Shown: piece after piece, positions 38,229 through 46,903 of the stretch
How positions within the stretch are numbered: the stretch's first letter is position 1
Layout: every line of letters begins with the position of its first letter
From: Candidatus Altarchaeales archaeon
Lineage (GTDB): Archaea > Altiarchaeota > Altiarchaeia > IMC4 > SCGC-AAA252-I15
Length of the DNA: 64,000 bases
Direction: 5' to 3'
NCBI GenBank assembly: GCA_014727915.1
Contig: WJMO01000007.1
Span: forward strand, 33,773 to 97,772
The notes under the pieces: generated by a model
The model's database searches: none
Told to the model about the DNA's origin: nothing
The model's input: only the letters and a program-made list of their open reading frames with translations
Translations under genes and position numbers: made by a program

Positions 38229-38564
38229 ATGGCATGTTTTTCAGCACCGTTGGCTGTGGGCATGATAACCACGGCATGCAGGAAGAGGATACCGGAAAAA
38301 TACCATATCGGATGGTTCAACACCCTTGTGCTTGGTGGTTCAGCAGGTCTGCTACTGGAGCACCTGGCAAGCGGGGAGATAGTGCCTTACCCGCCCTTTC
38401 TCACGGCGATGGCAAGCCCCGCCGAGACTGCGGTGATGGTCGCGGAGATAATGTCCATAGGCGTTCCGATGCTCCTCGCATGCGTTGGAGTATGGGGTGC
38501 TATGGTGTTAGCCGCCAACTACTTCGAGCACACGGCAAATTCCAGGGCAGAACACAGGGCGTGA
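38229..38564 (+). CDS. Small membrane protein (111 aa)
   Basis: CFSAPLAVGMITTAC; NTLVLGGSAGLLLEHLASG; MSIGVPMLLACVGVWGAMVLAANYF; directly after 37932..38222. Confidence 0.68.
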   Translation: MACFSAPLAVGMITTACRKRIPEKYHIGWFNTLVLGGSAGLLLEHLASGEIVPYPPFLTAMASPAETAVMVAEIMSIGVPMLLACVGVWGAMVLAANYFEHTANSRAEHRA

Positions 38565-38611
38565 ACTGGGCATCACAGGTAAAGTTTGGCGTTTGAAAGC
38601 TGGCCTAGAGG

Positions 38612-38941
38612 TCAGATCCTTTCGAGTATCTGCTTTACCCTTCTGTCTTTTATCCTGTAGAATGCGAGCTTGCCTTTGCCGTAGCTCTCGATTATGTCAT
38701 TGTCCTTAAGTTTGGTCAGGTGTTGGCTGATGTTCGGCTGGCTCTTGCCCATAGCCTCGGATAGGACGCAGACGCAGAGGTCTTTTTCGGACAGTAGGTT
38801 GAGTATCTGGATTCTTGTGGGGTTTGCGAGTACCTTCAGGTAGTCAGCCTTCTCCCTCGCCATCTCAGGTCGGATCATGCGCTTCTTTGCTGGAGAGACC
38901 TCACACTTGCACTTTCGCATCTCCTCTTCGGTGATTGTCAT
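38612..38941 (-). CDS. ArsR family transcriptional regulator
   Basis: EKADYLKVLANPTRIQILNLLSEKDLCVCVLSEAMGKSQPNISQHLTKLKDNDIIESYGKGKLAFYRI; start at MTITEEEM preferred because 38974 lies inside the operator-like repeat. Confidence 0.92.
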   Translation of the reverse strand: MTITEEEMRKCKCEVSPAKKRMIRPEMAREKADYLKVLANPTRIQILNLLSEKDLCVCVLSEAMGKSQPNISQHLTKLKDNDIIESYGKGKLAFYRIKDRRVKQILERI

Positions 38942-38967
38942 GGTAACCACTAGGTTTTTATTATATA

Positions 38968-39005
38968 AATTCATATTATCATATTCGAAATTTATTATAT
39001 GAATT
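38968..39005. promoter_or_regulatory. Candidate ArsR-type operator
   Basis: Perfect inverted repeat aattcatat (38968-38976) / atatgaatt (38997-39005) in the divergent gap. Confidence 0.5.
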
Positions 39006-39015
39006 GGTGGTTTTT

Positions 39016-39156
39016 ATGTCGGACGAAAAAAAAGAGGGCTTCCTGACCCGGATATTGGGTAAACTGGATAGGAAGCTGGAGGAGAAGTCAAAGGAAGGCT
39101 GCGGTTGCGAATGTGAATGCAAGGAAAAAGACGATAAGGGGTCGTGCTGCGAATGA
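39016..39156 (+). CDS. 46-aa Cys-rich putative metal-binding protein
   Basis: Not in supplied track: MSDEKKEGFLTRILGKLDRKLEEKSKEGCGCECECKEKDDKGSCCE; ATGA overlap with downstream permease. Confidence 0.6.
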   Translation: MSDEKKEGFLTRILGKLDRKLEEKSKEGCGCECECKEKDDKGSCCE

Positions 39157-40097
39157 TAGAAGAGGCTGTCAACGTACTGGTATACGATATTGGGGGATTG
39201 GAAGCCCAGTCAACATTGGGGGAGACCGTGCACTTCTTCATCTACGACAGCGTGAAGATATTGCTACTGCTCTACTTCATGATAGCATTCATCGGAGTGT
39301 TCAGAACGTTCATATCCCCGTCGAGGATACGGGATTGGATGACCACCCAAACCCACGGATTAAGCTATGTGGCAGCCTCGCTCCTGGGGATCTTGACCCC
39401 TTTCTGCTCCTGCTCTTCGATCCCGATCTTCATGAGCTTCATAAAGGCCGGAGTACCCCTTGGACCCTCCTTCTCCTTCCTAGTGACCTCCCCCTTGATA
39501 AACGAGTACCTTGTCGTTTTGATGGTGGGGTTCTTCGGGTTGAGGATAACCGGGATGTACATCCTGTTCGGGATGGTCTTGGGCGTTTCAGCCGGTATGC
39601 TGGCAGGCAGACTGAACCTCGAGAAGTACATCGTGGAGGATATCAGAGGCGACAGAGACTTGGATGAGAAGAAGTACCAGGGCGTAGGAGAGAGGATTTC
39701 ATACGGAATGGAGGAGGCATCCTCCATCGTCAGGAAGCTGTGGATGTGGGTGCTGTTAGGCGTTGGGGTGGGCGCCGTGATACACGGTTACGTTCCCGAG
39801 GAGATGATCCACAACGTCCTGGAGAGGACGGGGGTGTTCTCCGTGCCCTTTGCCACGGTCGTGGGAGTGCCCATATACGCCAACTGCAGCGCGGTCGTCC
39901 CAGTAGCCGTTGTACTGTTCCAGAAGGGCGTTCCATTGGGGACGGCCCTCGCCTTCATGATGGCCACCGCAGCCCTAAGCCTTCCGGAAGCTGTGATACT
40001 CAGGAGGGTGATGAAGCTGCCGCTCATCGCGGTCTTCTTCACGATGGTGGCGGCGGGGATAATGCTAATAGGATACCTGTTCAATTTCATACAGTGA
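39153..40097 (+). CDS. Predicted permease (DUF318-like, metal/metalloid efflux type)
   Basis: SYVAASLLGILTPFCSCSSIPIFMSFIKAGVPLGPSFSFLVTSPLINEYLVVLM; PIYANCSAVVPVAVVLFQKGVPLGTALAFMMATAALSLPEAVIL. Confidence 0.87.
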   Translation: MIEEAVNVLVYDIGGLEAQSTLGETVHFFIYDSVKILLLLYFMIAFIGVFRTFISPSRIRDWMTTQTHGLSYVAASLLGILTPFCSCSSIPIFMSFIKAGVPLGPSFSFLVTSPLINEYLVVLMVGFFGLRITGMYILFGMVLGVSAGMLAGRLNLEKYIVEDIRGDRDLDEKKYQGVGERISYGMEEASSIVRKLWMWVLLGVGVGAVIHGYVPEEMIHNVLERTGVFSVPFATVVGVPIYANCSAVVPVAVVLFQKGVPLGTALAFMMATAALSLPEAVILRRVMKLPLIAVFFTMVAAGIMLIGYLFNFIQ

Positions 40098-40099
40098 AG

Positions 40100-40651
40100 A
40101 TGGCTGCCGACTTCATAGCACCGTTCATCGCCGTTGGTCTGGCAGAGTTGGGAGACAAGACCCAGTTGGCTCTGATACTGCTCTCCACCAGGACCAAAAG
40201 GCGGGTTCTACTGCTATCAGGTGCTGTGCTAGGGTTCCTCCTGGTTGATGGGGTCGCGGTGGCTGCCGGCTCATGGGTTGGCGACGCCCTCCCGAGGGAT
40301 GTTGTGAAAGCAGCGGCGGGGCTTGCGTTCATCCTATTCGGGGCGGTGATGTTGATGTCCGGTGGAGAGAACGACAGGGAGAGGATAAGGCCAGGGAACC
40401 CGTTCATTTCCTCATTCCTGCTGATCTCATTGACCGAGTTCGGAGACAAGACCCAGATAGCAGCCGGACTGTTCGCCGCACGATATAATCCCCTGATGGT
40501 GCTGGCGGGCGCGATGGCATCGTTGACGCTGCTGTCAGCAGCTGCCATAGCGTTGGGGAGCGGGCTATCTGCCAGGGTTAACCCCGAGAAGGCCAGCAGG
40601 ATAGCAGGAATGACATTCATCATCATAGGCGTTGGAACCGTCATCATCTGA
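40100..40651 (+). CDS. UPF0016/Gdt1/TMEM165 family transporter
   Basis: Two E-x-GDK-T-x motifs: AELGDKTQLALILL and TEFGDKTQIAAGLF. Confidence 0.9.
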   Translation: MAADFIAPFIAVGLAELGDKTQLALILLSTRTKRRVLLLSGAVLGFLLVDGVAVAAGSWVGDALPRDVVKAAAGLAFILFGAVMLMSGGENDRERIRPGNPFISSFLLISLTEFGDKTQIAAGLFAARYNPLMVLAGAMASLTLLSAAAIALGSGLSARVNPEKASRIAGMTFIIIGVGTVII

Positions 40652-40726
40652 AACCCGCGTATGGAATCGATAAACAGGTTATCCGAGCCACAACGGATAT
40701 AAAAGAGGGGAATACCAAATCAATTT

Positions 40727-40969
40727 GTGAAATCAAGGGTGTTGATAATCTTGCTCGTATTGTCTCTTTCCCACGGGTGTATTGACATATCCGTTGGCAC
40801 GAAACCTCCGAGGGGCGATGTTGACCTGGAGAACTGCGAGCTTGTCAGGTGCTCCTATCACTTCCCCCGCCTGGACCCGTGCCTGGCGGACTCATGCTGT
40901 GAACCAGCGTACAACAAGACTGGAGATTACGTGAACTGCCGGATAAAAGCCAAGGATAATGAGGGCTGA
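40727..40969 (+). CDS. Small Cys-rich putative lipoprotein
   Basis: GTG start; lipobox-like LSLSHGC; 8 Cys. Confidence 0.5.
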   Translation: MKSRVLIILLVLSLSHGCIDISVGTKPPRGDVDLENCELVRCSYHFPRLDPCLADSCCEPAYNKTGDYVNCRIKAKDNEG

Positions 40970-40971
40970 CC

Positions 40972-41931
40972 ATGGACCTTGACAAGTTGGACAGGAGGAT
41001 ACTCTACCACCTTAGCCTGGATTCCAGGAAGTCCGCAAGGGAGATCGGCAGGGAAGTGCGCGCATCCAAGGAGACCGTTAACTACCGGATAAAACGACTG
41101 GTAAATAAGGGAGTCATCAATAATTTCTTCACGTTGATGAACCTCTCATCGCTTGGATACGAGTACTACCAGGTCTTCCTGAAGATGCGCGACAACACCC
41201 CAACCACTGACAAACGCATTATAAGATTCCTCGTGGAAGACAGTAATTGCTGGAATGTTAGGTCGCTTGAGGGCGTATACGAGGTTTCCTTCACCTTCAT
41301 CGCTGAGAACCCCGGGTCGATGTGGGATTTCCTCCGGAGGTTGAACGAGAAGTTCGGAGACCACATAACAGAGGATTCAACACATACCATATTAGAGACG
41401 TATAAGATGCACCAGGTATTCTACGCTAGCAGGACGTCTAGGATGACGTCCATGAGACACTATGACATCGAAAAGAACGATTGTGACGGTCTGGACATGA
41501 GGATCATCGAGCTCACATCCAACAACGCCAGGGTTAAGGTGTCAGATATAGCAGACAGGTTAGGGGAGCCAAGCCAGAAGATCGCCTATCGGATGGAACG
41601 TCTGAGGGATGAGGGGGTGATCGTCCTTTATTCGTTCGACATGAACTACCATATGCTGGACATGGAGTCGATAATGATATGCATCTCCCTCAAGGACATG
41701 GGGTCATTCGATAACATACTCCATTTCTTTGACGCAACTAACACTTCCAGCTACGGGTACAAGCTGCTGGGCAGATACGACATATCCGTTGAGTTGCAGA
41801 TCAGGAACCCAAAGATGTTCAGGGACATCATCGGCGAATTCAAGAGAAGGTTCAACGGCGCATACTCGGATTATGACATATTCAGGACGACCCAGAGATT
41901 CCTCCTAGAGAAACCGATAATGCCTGCGTGA
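40972..41931 (+). CDS. Lrp/AsnC family transcriptional regulator with a duplicated HTH
   Basis: LDKLDRRILYHLSLDSRKSAREIGREVRASKETVNYRIKRLVNKGVI and MRIIELTSNNARVKVSDIADRLGEPSQKIAYRMERLRDEGVI. Confidence 0.88.
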   Translation: MDLDKLDRRILYHLSLDSRKSAREIGREVRASKETVNYRIKRLVNKGVINNFFTLMNLSSLGYEYYQVFLKMRDNTPTTDKRIIRFLVEDSNCWNVRSLEGVYEVSFTFIAENPGSMWDFLRRLNEKFGDHITEDSTHTILETYKMHQVFYASRTSRMTSMRHYDIEKNDCDGLDMRIIELTSNNARVKVSDIADRLGEPSQKIAYRMERLRDEGVIVLYSFDMNYHMLDMESIMICISLKDMGSFDNILHFFDATNTSSYGYKLLGRYDISVELQIRNPKMFRDIIGEFKRRFNGAYSDYDIFRTTQRFLLEKPIMPA

Positions 41932-42039
41932 GCAGTAGTATAGTTTAAGCACCGTGGCAGCCAAGACACTATTTGAAAAATATTCAACATAAAATCTATC
42001 ATTTTTTGTTTATTTTATAAAAAAATTTGTTTTTGATAA

Positions 42040-42085
42040 AAAATCAACCCGAAAGGTTTTTATATCGTTGGTCGTTACTCCCTAA
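42040..42085 (+). promoter_or_regulatory. Candidate promoter of the stress/envelope cluster
   Basis: AT-rich leader; TATA-like ggtttttatatcg ~25-30 bp before the first ORF. Confidence 0.4.
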
Positions 42086-42757
42086 ATGGTGACAGAGATG
42101 CTACGTAGTATCGAAAGCTTGAAGGGAGAAACGCTTGAGGCGGTCGACGGGCCCATAGGAACCGTCAAAGAATGCTACTTTGAAGACGACACATGGAATA
42201 TAAGATACCTTGTGGCAGACACGAGAAAATGGCTGCCTGGGAGGAAAGTCCTGATAATACCGGATGCGCTCAAGGTTGCTGAAATCGACTCCGAAAGGAT
42301 GCCCGTGAAGATGACGAAGGAACAGATCGAGAACAGCCCGGGAATAGAAGCCGACAAGCCGGTCTCACGGCAGGACGAGGAGAGGATAAGCGAATACTAC
42401 AAGTGGCCGCCCTATTGGAGCAACGGAGATGACCCGAACCTCAGGAGCACCGACGAGATAGTCGGTTATGACGTGTTCTCAAAAGAGGGGAAGTCCGGGG
42501 TGGTCGACGACCTAATAATAGACCTGAGAGATGGGATCATCAGGTATTTCGTGGTCGTCTTGGATGGTGCCAGCGGAAAGAGGGTGCTCTTATCCCCGGC
42601 ATGGGACAGCATAGAACACAACAAGAAGAAGGTGGTCTTAGATGTCGAGAGGGAGAAGATGTTGAAGGCAAGGGAGTACATGCCTGACACCGCAGTTAAC
42701 CGGGAATACGAGGAGGCGCTGTTCGACTACTACGGAAGGCTAAAGTATTGGATATGA
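42086..42757 (+). CDS. PRC-barrel domain protein (copy 1)
   Basis: SIESLKGETLEAVDGPIGTVKECYFEDDTWNIRYLVADTRKWLPGRKVLI; second repeat STDEIVGYDVFSKEGKSGVVDDLIIDLRDGIIRYFVV. Confidence 0.88.
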   Translation: MVTEMLRSIESLKGETLEAVDGPIGTVKECYFEDDTWNIRYLVADTRKWLPGRKVLIIPDALKVAEIDSERMPVKMTKEQIENSPGIEADKPVSRQDEERISEYYKWPPYWSNGDDPNLRSTDEIVGYDVFSKEGKSGVVDDLIIDLRDGIIRYFVVVLDGASGKRVLLSPAWDSIEHNKKKVVLDVEREKMLKAREYMPDTAVNREYEEALFDYYGRLKYWI

Positions 42758-42769
42758 AAGAGGGAAGAG

Positions 42770-43135
42770 GTGGAAACGATGAAGAAAGGGAATAGGAAGG
42801 ATGAGAATCGAAGGACCAGAGTGGGGAAATACATCAGGCAAGTCCAGCATAGGCTAGGATATGACAGCTGGCGTAAGGCCTACGTGGCATTCAGAGCCGT
42901 GATAATGGCTTTGAACGACCGTGAAGCGGTCAGGACGAAGAAGAGCTTCTTGGAAGAGGTAGACAGGAACATAGGCGATAGCATGGAAACTGAGCATGTG
43001 GTTTCGGGAGTGTTCAACGTGTTGGAAGAGAAGATAGCGAACGGGGAGGTCATGGATTTCACCCCAAACCTTTCAAGCGACCTATCAGAGTACTGGCCGA
43101 TAATTGAGAACAGAGAAGGAGGTGTTTGCGCATGA
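42770..43135 (+). CDS. DUF2267-like small protein
   Basis: YIRQVQHRLGYDSWRKAYVAFRAVIMALNDREAVRTKKSFLEEV. Confidence 0.55.
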   Translation: METMKKGNRKDENRRTRVGKYIRQVQHRLGYDSWRKAYVAFRAVIMALNDREAVRTKKSFLEEVDRNIGDSMETEHVVSGVFNVLEEKIANGEVMDFTPNLSSDLSEYWPIIENREGGVCA

Positions 43136-43476
43136 GAAGCACGGTGGAGTACATAGGTTGGATATCCGAACTTGAGAAGAGCGCCAGGAACAGGATCTCA
43201 AAGGATGACAGACCCCGAAGAAAGGGGATTTTGCAGCACACCTGGGAGGGGATACCCTTCCTCCGGAAGAACAACGGGGAAAAGCTGCAGATCAGAAGAC
43301 CCACAAAGATCCTCTGGAGGATATGCGACGGAAAGCGGAACGTCAGGGAGATATCAGAGGACCTGGCCACGTCGATCGGAATTTCCGACAAGCCAGGAGA
43401 GGTCGAGTCCGCAGTAATAGAGAGCATAAGGAAGCTGAACAGAGCAGGGCTGATCGAAGTCGGTAAAAACAGTTAA
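43132..43476 (+). CDS. PqqD-like stand-alone domain protein
   Basis: LQIRRPTKILWRICDGKRNVREISEDLATSIGISDKPGEVESAVIESIRKLNRAGLIEV. Confidence 0.6.
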   Translation: MRSTVEYIGWISELEKSARNRISKDDRPRRKGILQHTWEGIPFLRKNNGEKLQIRRPTKILWRICDGKRNVREISEDLATSIGISDKPGEVESAVIESIRKLNRAGLIEVGKNS

Positions 43477-43491
43477 AAAAGAGGTGAGATA

Positions 43492-43785
43492 ATGGCAAAC
43501 GTAAAGAAGAGGAACGGTTCAACAGAACCATATGATGCGGAGAAGGTGAAGGCGTCCGTAAAGAAGGCCTTCATCGACGCTGGAGAGACGATCGAGGACA
43601 GGAAGGATCTGATAGAGAAGATCGCGAAGGAAGTGACGGACGACGTTAAGGAGAAGGGCGAGGAGACAACGGAGGCAATAAAGGACAAGGTAGTCTCGTC
43701 CCTGGACGGTGCTGAGTCCAAGGCAGGTGAAGCCTGGAGGAAGTTCGACAAGAAGTACAAGTCCGTAAAAAATGAGGAGAGATAA
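43492..43785 (+). CDS. Stand-alone ATP-cone-like domain protein
   Basis: MANVKKRNGSTEPYDAEKVKASVKKAFIDAGETIEDRKDLIEKIAKEVTDDVKEKG. Confidence 0.65.
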   Translation: MANVKKRNGSTEPYDAEKVKASVKKAFIDAGETIEDRKDLIEKIAKEVTDDVKEKGEETTEAIKDKVVSSLDGAESKAGEAWRKFDKKYKSVKNEER

Positions 43786-43996
43786 CGTTTTGCGGTGCAG
43801 CGAGCTCACCGGCCTCTCATGCCCCTACGTGGCGGTGGGAAGCGCCAGCAAGGTGAAGCATGACGTTTTGGCCCACGCCAACGAAGAACACCCTGACATC
43901 GCGAGTACGATGAGCAGTAGAGGGGTCGATAACATGATGGAGAAGGCAGAGAGGATTCTCGGAAAGGGAGGTGATGAAGGTGTTAAGGAGCCTTAA
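43772..43996 (+). CDS. DUF1059-like small Cys/His protein
   Basis: LRCSELTGLSCPYVAVGSASKVKHDVLAHANEEHPDI; TTG at 43790 is an alternative start. Confidence 0.6.
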   Translation: MRRDNVLRCSELTGLSCPYVAVGSASKVKHDVLAHANEEHPDIASTMSSRGVDNMMEKAERILGKGGDEGVKEP

Positions 43997-44667
43997 GGAC
44001 CTGGAAGGGCATGTGATGGAGGCAAAGGACGGCGAAGTAAGGTCTGTGGATGACTTCCTCTTCGACGATCTTGCGTGGACTGTGAGGTACCTGGTGGCGA
44101 ACACGGGAGAGTGGCTTCCGGAGAGGCAGGTGCTGATATCGCCGGTCGCGCTGGGCAAGCCCCCCAAGGGGGGGGTGGTACCAGAGGAAGCTGCCTGTGA
44201 ATCTCACGAAGGAGCAGATAGAGAAGAGCCCAAGCATAGAGGCGGATAAGCCGGTCAGCCGCCAGTACGAGGCGGAGCTGATACCCTATTACGGTTGGCC
44301 CATCTACTGGCAGACTGAGGAGGGAGACCCCCATCTTAGGAGCATGAAGGAGGTATTCGGCTACAACCTCAAAGCCTTGGACGGGGAGATCGGCCATGCC
44401 GAAGACCTGATAATCGATGACGAGACCTGGACTGTCAGGTACATGGCAGTGGACACGAGCAACTGGAACCCCCTGAGCAAGAGCGTTCTGATCTCGACGG
44501 GATGGATAACCGGGATAGACGCGAACTCAAGGTTCGTAAACGTGGACGTGACAAAAGAGCAGGTCGAGAATTCTCCGGAGTACGACCCAGGGCAGCCGAT
44601 AAACCGGGAGAATGAGACGGTACTGTTCGACTACTATGGCAGAGCCAGATACTGGGAGGGTAAGTGA
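43974..44667 (+). pseudogene. PRC-barrel domain protein (copy 2), split by a +1 frameshift at a G8 tract (real or sequencing)
   Basis: ORFs 43971..44249 and 44197..44667 together align along 47570..48247; removing one G from 44168-44175 gives one frame reading GKPPKGGWYQRKLPVNLTKEQIEKSP. Confidence 0.8.
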
Positions 44668-44672
44668 ATAGG

Positions 44673-45182
44673 ATGAAAGCTTTGATAATGAGCGAGGAAG
44701 GTTTCGAAGACAGTGAAGTGCTGGCCCCATACTACCGCCTACTTGAGGCGGGTTTGGAGGTGGACGTGGCTGCCATCAGCAAAGGCCCGATAACCGGGAA
44801 ACACGGGTACCAGGTGGAAGCGAACACGACCTTCAAGAAGGTCAGGCCTGGAGATTATTCGGCCCTCATAATACCGGGAGGCAGGGCTCCTGAGAGGGTG
44901 CGGATCTCCAAGGATGCTCTGAGGACCGTGAAACAGTTCATGAAGGACGATATGCTGGTGGCCAGCATATGCCACGGACCCCAGGTGATGATCTCAGCGG
45001 GCGTGTTGGACGGCCGTAAGGGCACCGGGTGGAAGGGGATACAGGACGACATGAAGGCCGCGGGGGTGCGAGTCATGGACAAGGAGGTCGTGGTCGACGG
45101 GAACTGGATCTCGTCAAGGCAGCCCGAGGACCTGCCCGCCTTCAACCGAGAAATAATGAACGCAATAGGAATCGTAAAATAA
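44673..45182 (+). CDS. DJ-1/PfpI family protein
   Basis: MKALIMSEEGFEDSEVLAPYYRLLEAGLEVDVAA...DYSALIIPGGRAPERVR...LVASICHGPQVMISAGVL. Confidence 0.93.
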   Translation: MKALIMSEEGFEDSEVLAPYYRLLEAGLEVDVAAISKGPITGKHGYQVEANTTFKKVRPGDYSALIIPGGRAPERVRISKDALRTVKQFMKDDMLVASICHGPQVMISAGVLDGRKGTGWKGIQDDMKAAGVRVMDKEVVVDGNWISSRQPEDLPAFNREIMNAIGIVK

Positions 45183-45203
45183 AAGGATATGAGGTGATTT
45201 GAA

Positions 45204-45398
45204 ATGTTTGACAACCACACGTACAATCTGATGGCTCAGATCGTGGAGGAGCATCAGAGCCTGTGGAGGATAAAGAACCACTACAAGAACGAAGCGGGAG
45301 ACTGCGACGACTGCAAGAGGTTCTGGGATAAGATGGAGAAGGACAAGGAAGGCCACATACGGGAGATAGCAGAGCTCCTGAAAACCCACTTAGGATAA
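45204..45398 (+). CDS. Small helical protein, function unknown
   Basis: MFDNHTYNLMAQIVEEHQSLWRIKNHYKNEAGDCDDCKRFWDKMEKDKEGHIREIAELLKTHLG; strong SD gaggtgat. Confidence 0.6.
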   Translation: MFDNHTYNLMAQIVEEHQSLWRIKNHYKNEAGDCDDCKRFWDKMEKDKEGHIREIAELLKTHLG

Positions 45399-45408
45399 GG
45401 AGGAGGGC

Positions 45409-46086
45409 ATGGTTTTTAAATACGCGAGGATCAGCCGCGTGGAAAGGCAGGTGTTGGAAGTCCCGGAAGAGCCCAGGCTATTGGATGTGATAAAGCGCAG
45501 GAGGAGCGTTAGGGAGTTCGAGCCCACTGCGAGGTTGTCGGATTATGATCTGGACTATCTTATTGAGGCTGCCAGGTGGGCTCCCTCCGCCAGGAACCTG
45601 CAGCCGATAGAGTATGTCATAATAAGATCCCCGGATAGGAAGGGGATGCTGGCCGAAGCTTCGAGACAGTCTCAGCCGGAGCAGGCCTCAGCCTGCATAC
45701 TTGCGGTGGGGGATTTATGGAGGGCCAGCATGGTAGGGGATGTGAGCTCCCATGACGTCACGACAAGGGAGAAGGGGTTGAACTGGTTCATATACATGGA
45801 CTGTGCTGCGGCGGTGCAGAACATGCTCTTGGCTGCGAACTCAAGGGACATCGATTCCCTTTGGATCAGCAGCTTCGACGACAGCAGGGTAAAAGAGGAT
45901 TTCGGGCTGCCTGAAAGGTTCCACCCCCTTGCGATAGTATGCCTGGGTAGCAGGAGACAGGAGCCGGAAACCCCCCCAAAGAGGGATAAAGAGGAGATAG
46001 TCCACTTCGAGGAGTGGAAGCCCAAGGAAGTGGACGATGCTTACCTTGAGTATAGCGGAAGTATAAACGAGGACAGTGCACGATGA
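45409..46086 (+). CDS. Nitroreductase family protein
   Basis: LDVIKRRRSVREFEPTARLSDYDLDYLIEAARWAPSARNLQPIEYVII. Confidence 0.9.
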   Translation: MVFKYARISRVERQVLEVPEEPRLLDVIKRRRSVREFEPTARLSDYDLDYLIEAARWAPSARNLQPIEYVIIRSPDRKGMLAEASRQSQPEQASACILAVGDLWRASMVGDVSSHDVTTREKGLNWFIYMDCAAAVQNMLLAANSRDIDSLWISSFDDSRVKEDFGLPERFHPLAIVCLGSRRQEPETPPKRDKEEIVHFEEWKPKEVDDAYLEYSGSINEDSAR

Positions 46087-46874
46087 GCAACGCAGAAGGG
46101 ACGGAGGAGATAGGAAAGGCTTTGGCCAAGGGTAGGAGGCAGGTGCTGATGTCGATCATCTTGTGGGGAGGGTTTCTGCTGTCAATATTCGTGGTCTTTG
46201 GTCTGATAATGGCGGGTAGGGGGGAGGGACCGCCTGGAACACGCGAGGTTGTGACCTCTACTACGATCAATGATAAGAGTACAACGACTACGGCAGAATA
46301 TGATAAGGGCACGGATTCGGAATTTGATGAAGATAATGGAACAGAGGATGTCAACACTCTTGGAGACACTGGAGTGAACGCGCCATGCTGCGAGACGGAC
46401 GCCGACTGCATCGCGGTTAAAGCAGACTGCTGCGGATGCCAGTTGGGTGGCAGGCAGAAGGCGGTATCCAGGTTCGAGCGTGCGGAATACCTGAATGATT
46501 TGAACGGAAGATGCGATATCACGGAATGCCCTTTCGTGAACTCGACTCACAGGACCTGCTATTCGACGCCCATGTGCATAAACGGATCCTGTGTGATGGT
46601 GTTCCAGGAGGATGCCGTGAGGGGCTTGGAGAGGGATAGCTGCCGTTTCCAGTGCATGATCAAAGGATATGATAACGGTTTCTGCAGGGACAACGGGATG
46701 GAATGCAGGATGAACGACGAGATAGTATACGAGTACGGTAACAGGTTCTGCGAGGACCGGCGGTTGGACATATGCTGCTGCAGCAACAGAACCTATGCGG
46801 GGGAGGTCGACGTGGAGTATGCTATCGAGGCCGCTCAGCAGAGGTACTATGAAAAGCCGAGCGTAGAACCATAG
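46083..46874 (+). CDS. Single-TM Cys-rich extracellular protein
   Basis: TM SIILWGGFLLSIFVVFGLIMA; Thr-rich stretch; CCETDADCIAVKADCCGCQLGGRQKAVSRFERAEYL. Confidence 0.7.
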   Translation: MSNAEGTEEIGKALAKGRRQVLMSIILWGGFLLSIFVVFGLIMAGRGEGPPGTREVVTSTTINDKSTTTTAEYDKGTDSEFDEDNGTEDVNTLGDTGVNAPCCETDADCIAVKADCCGCQLGGRQKAVSRFERAEYLNDLNGRCDITECPFVNSTHRTCYSTPMCINGSCVMVFQEDAVRGLERDSCRFQCMIKGYDNGFCRDNGMECRMNDEIVYEYGNRFCEDRRLDICCCSNRTYAGEVDVEYAIEAAQQRYYEKPSVEP

Positions 46875-46903
46875 ACAATTCGCTAAAAGATGGAGGTGAT
46901 ATT

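Noticed and set aside
39740-40099. N-terminal extension of the UPF0016 ORF
   Set aside because: Out-of-frame read through the permease gene; ATG at 40100 gives the canonical family start
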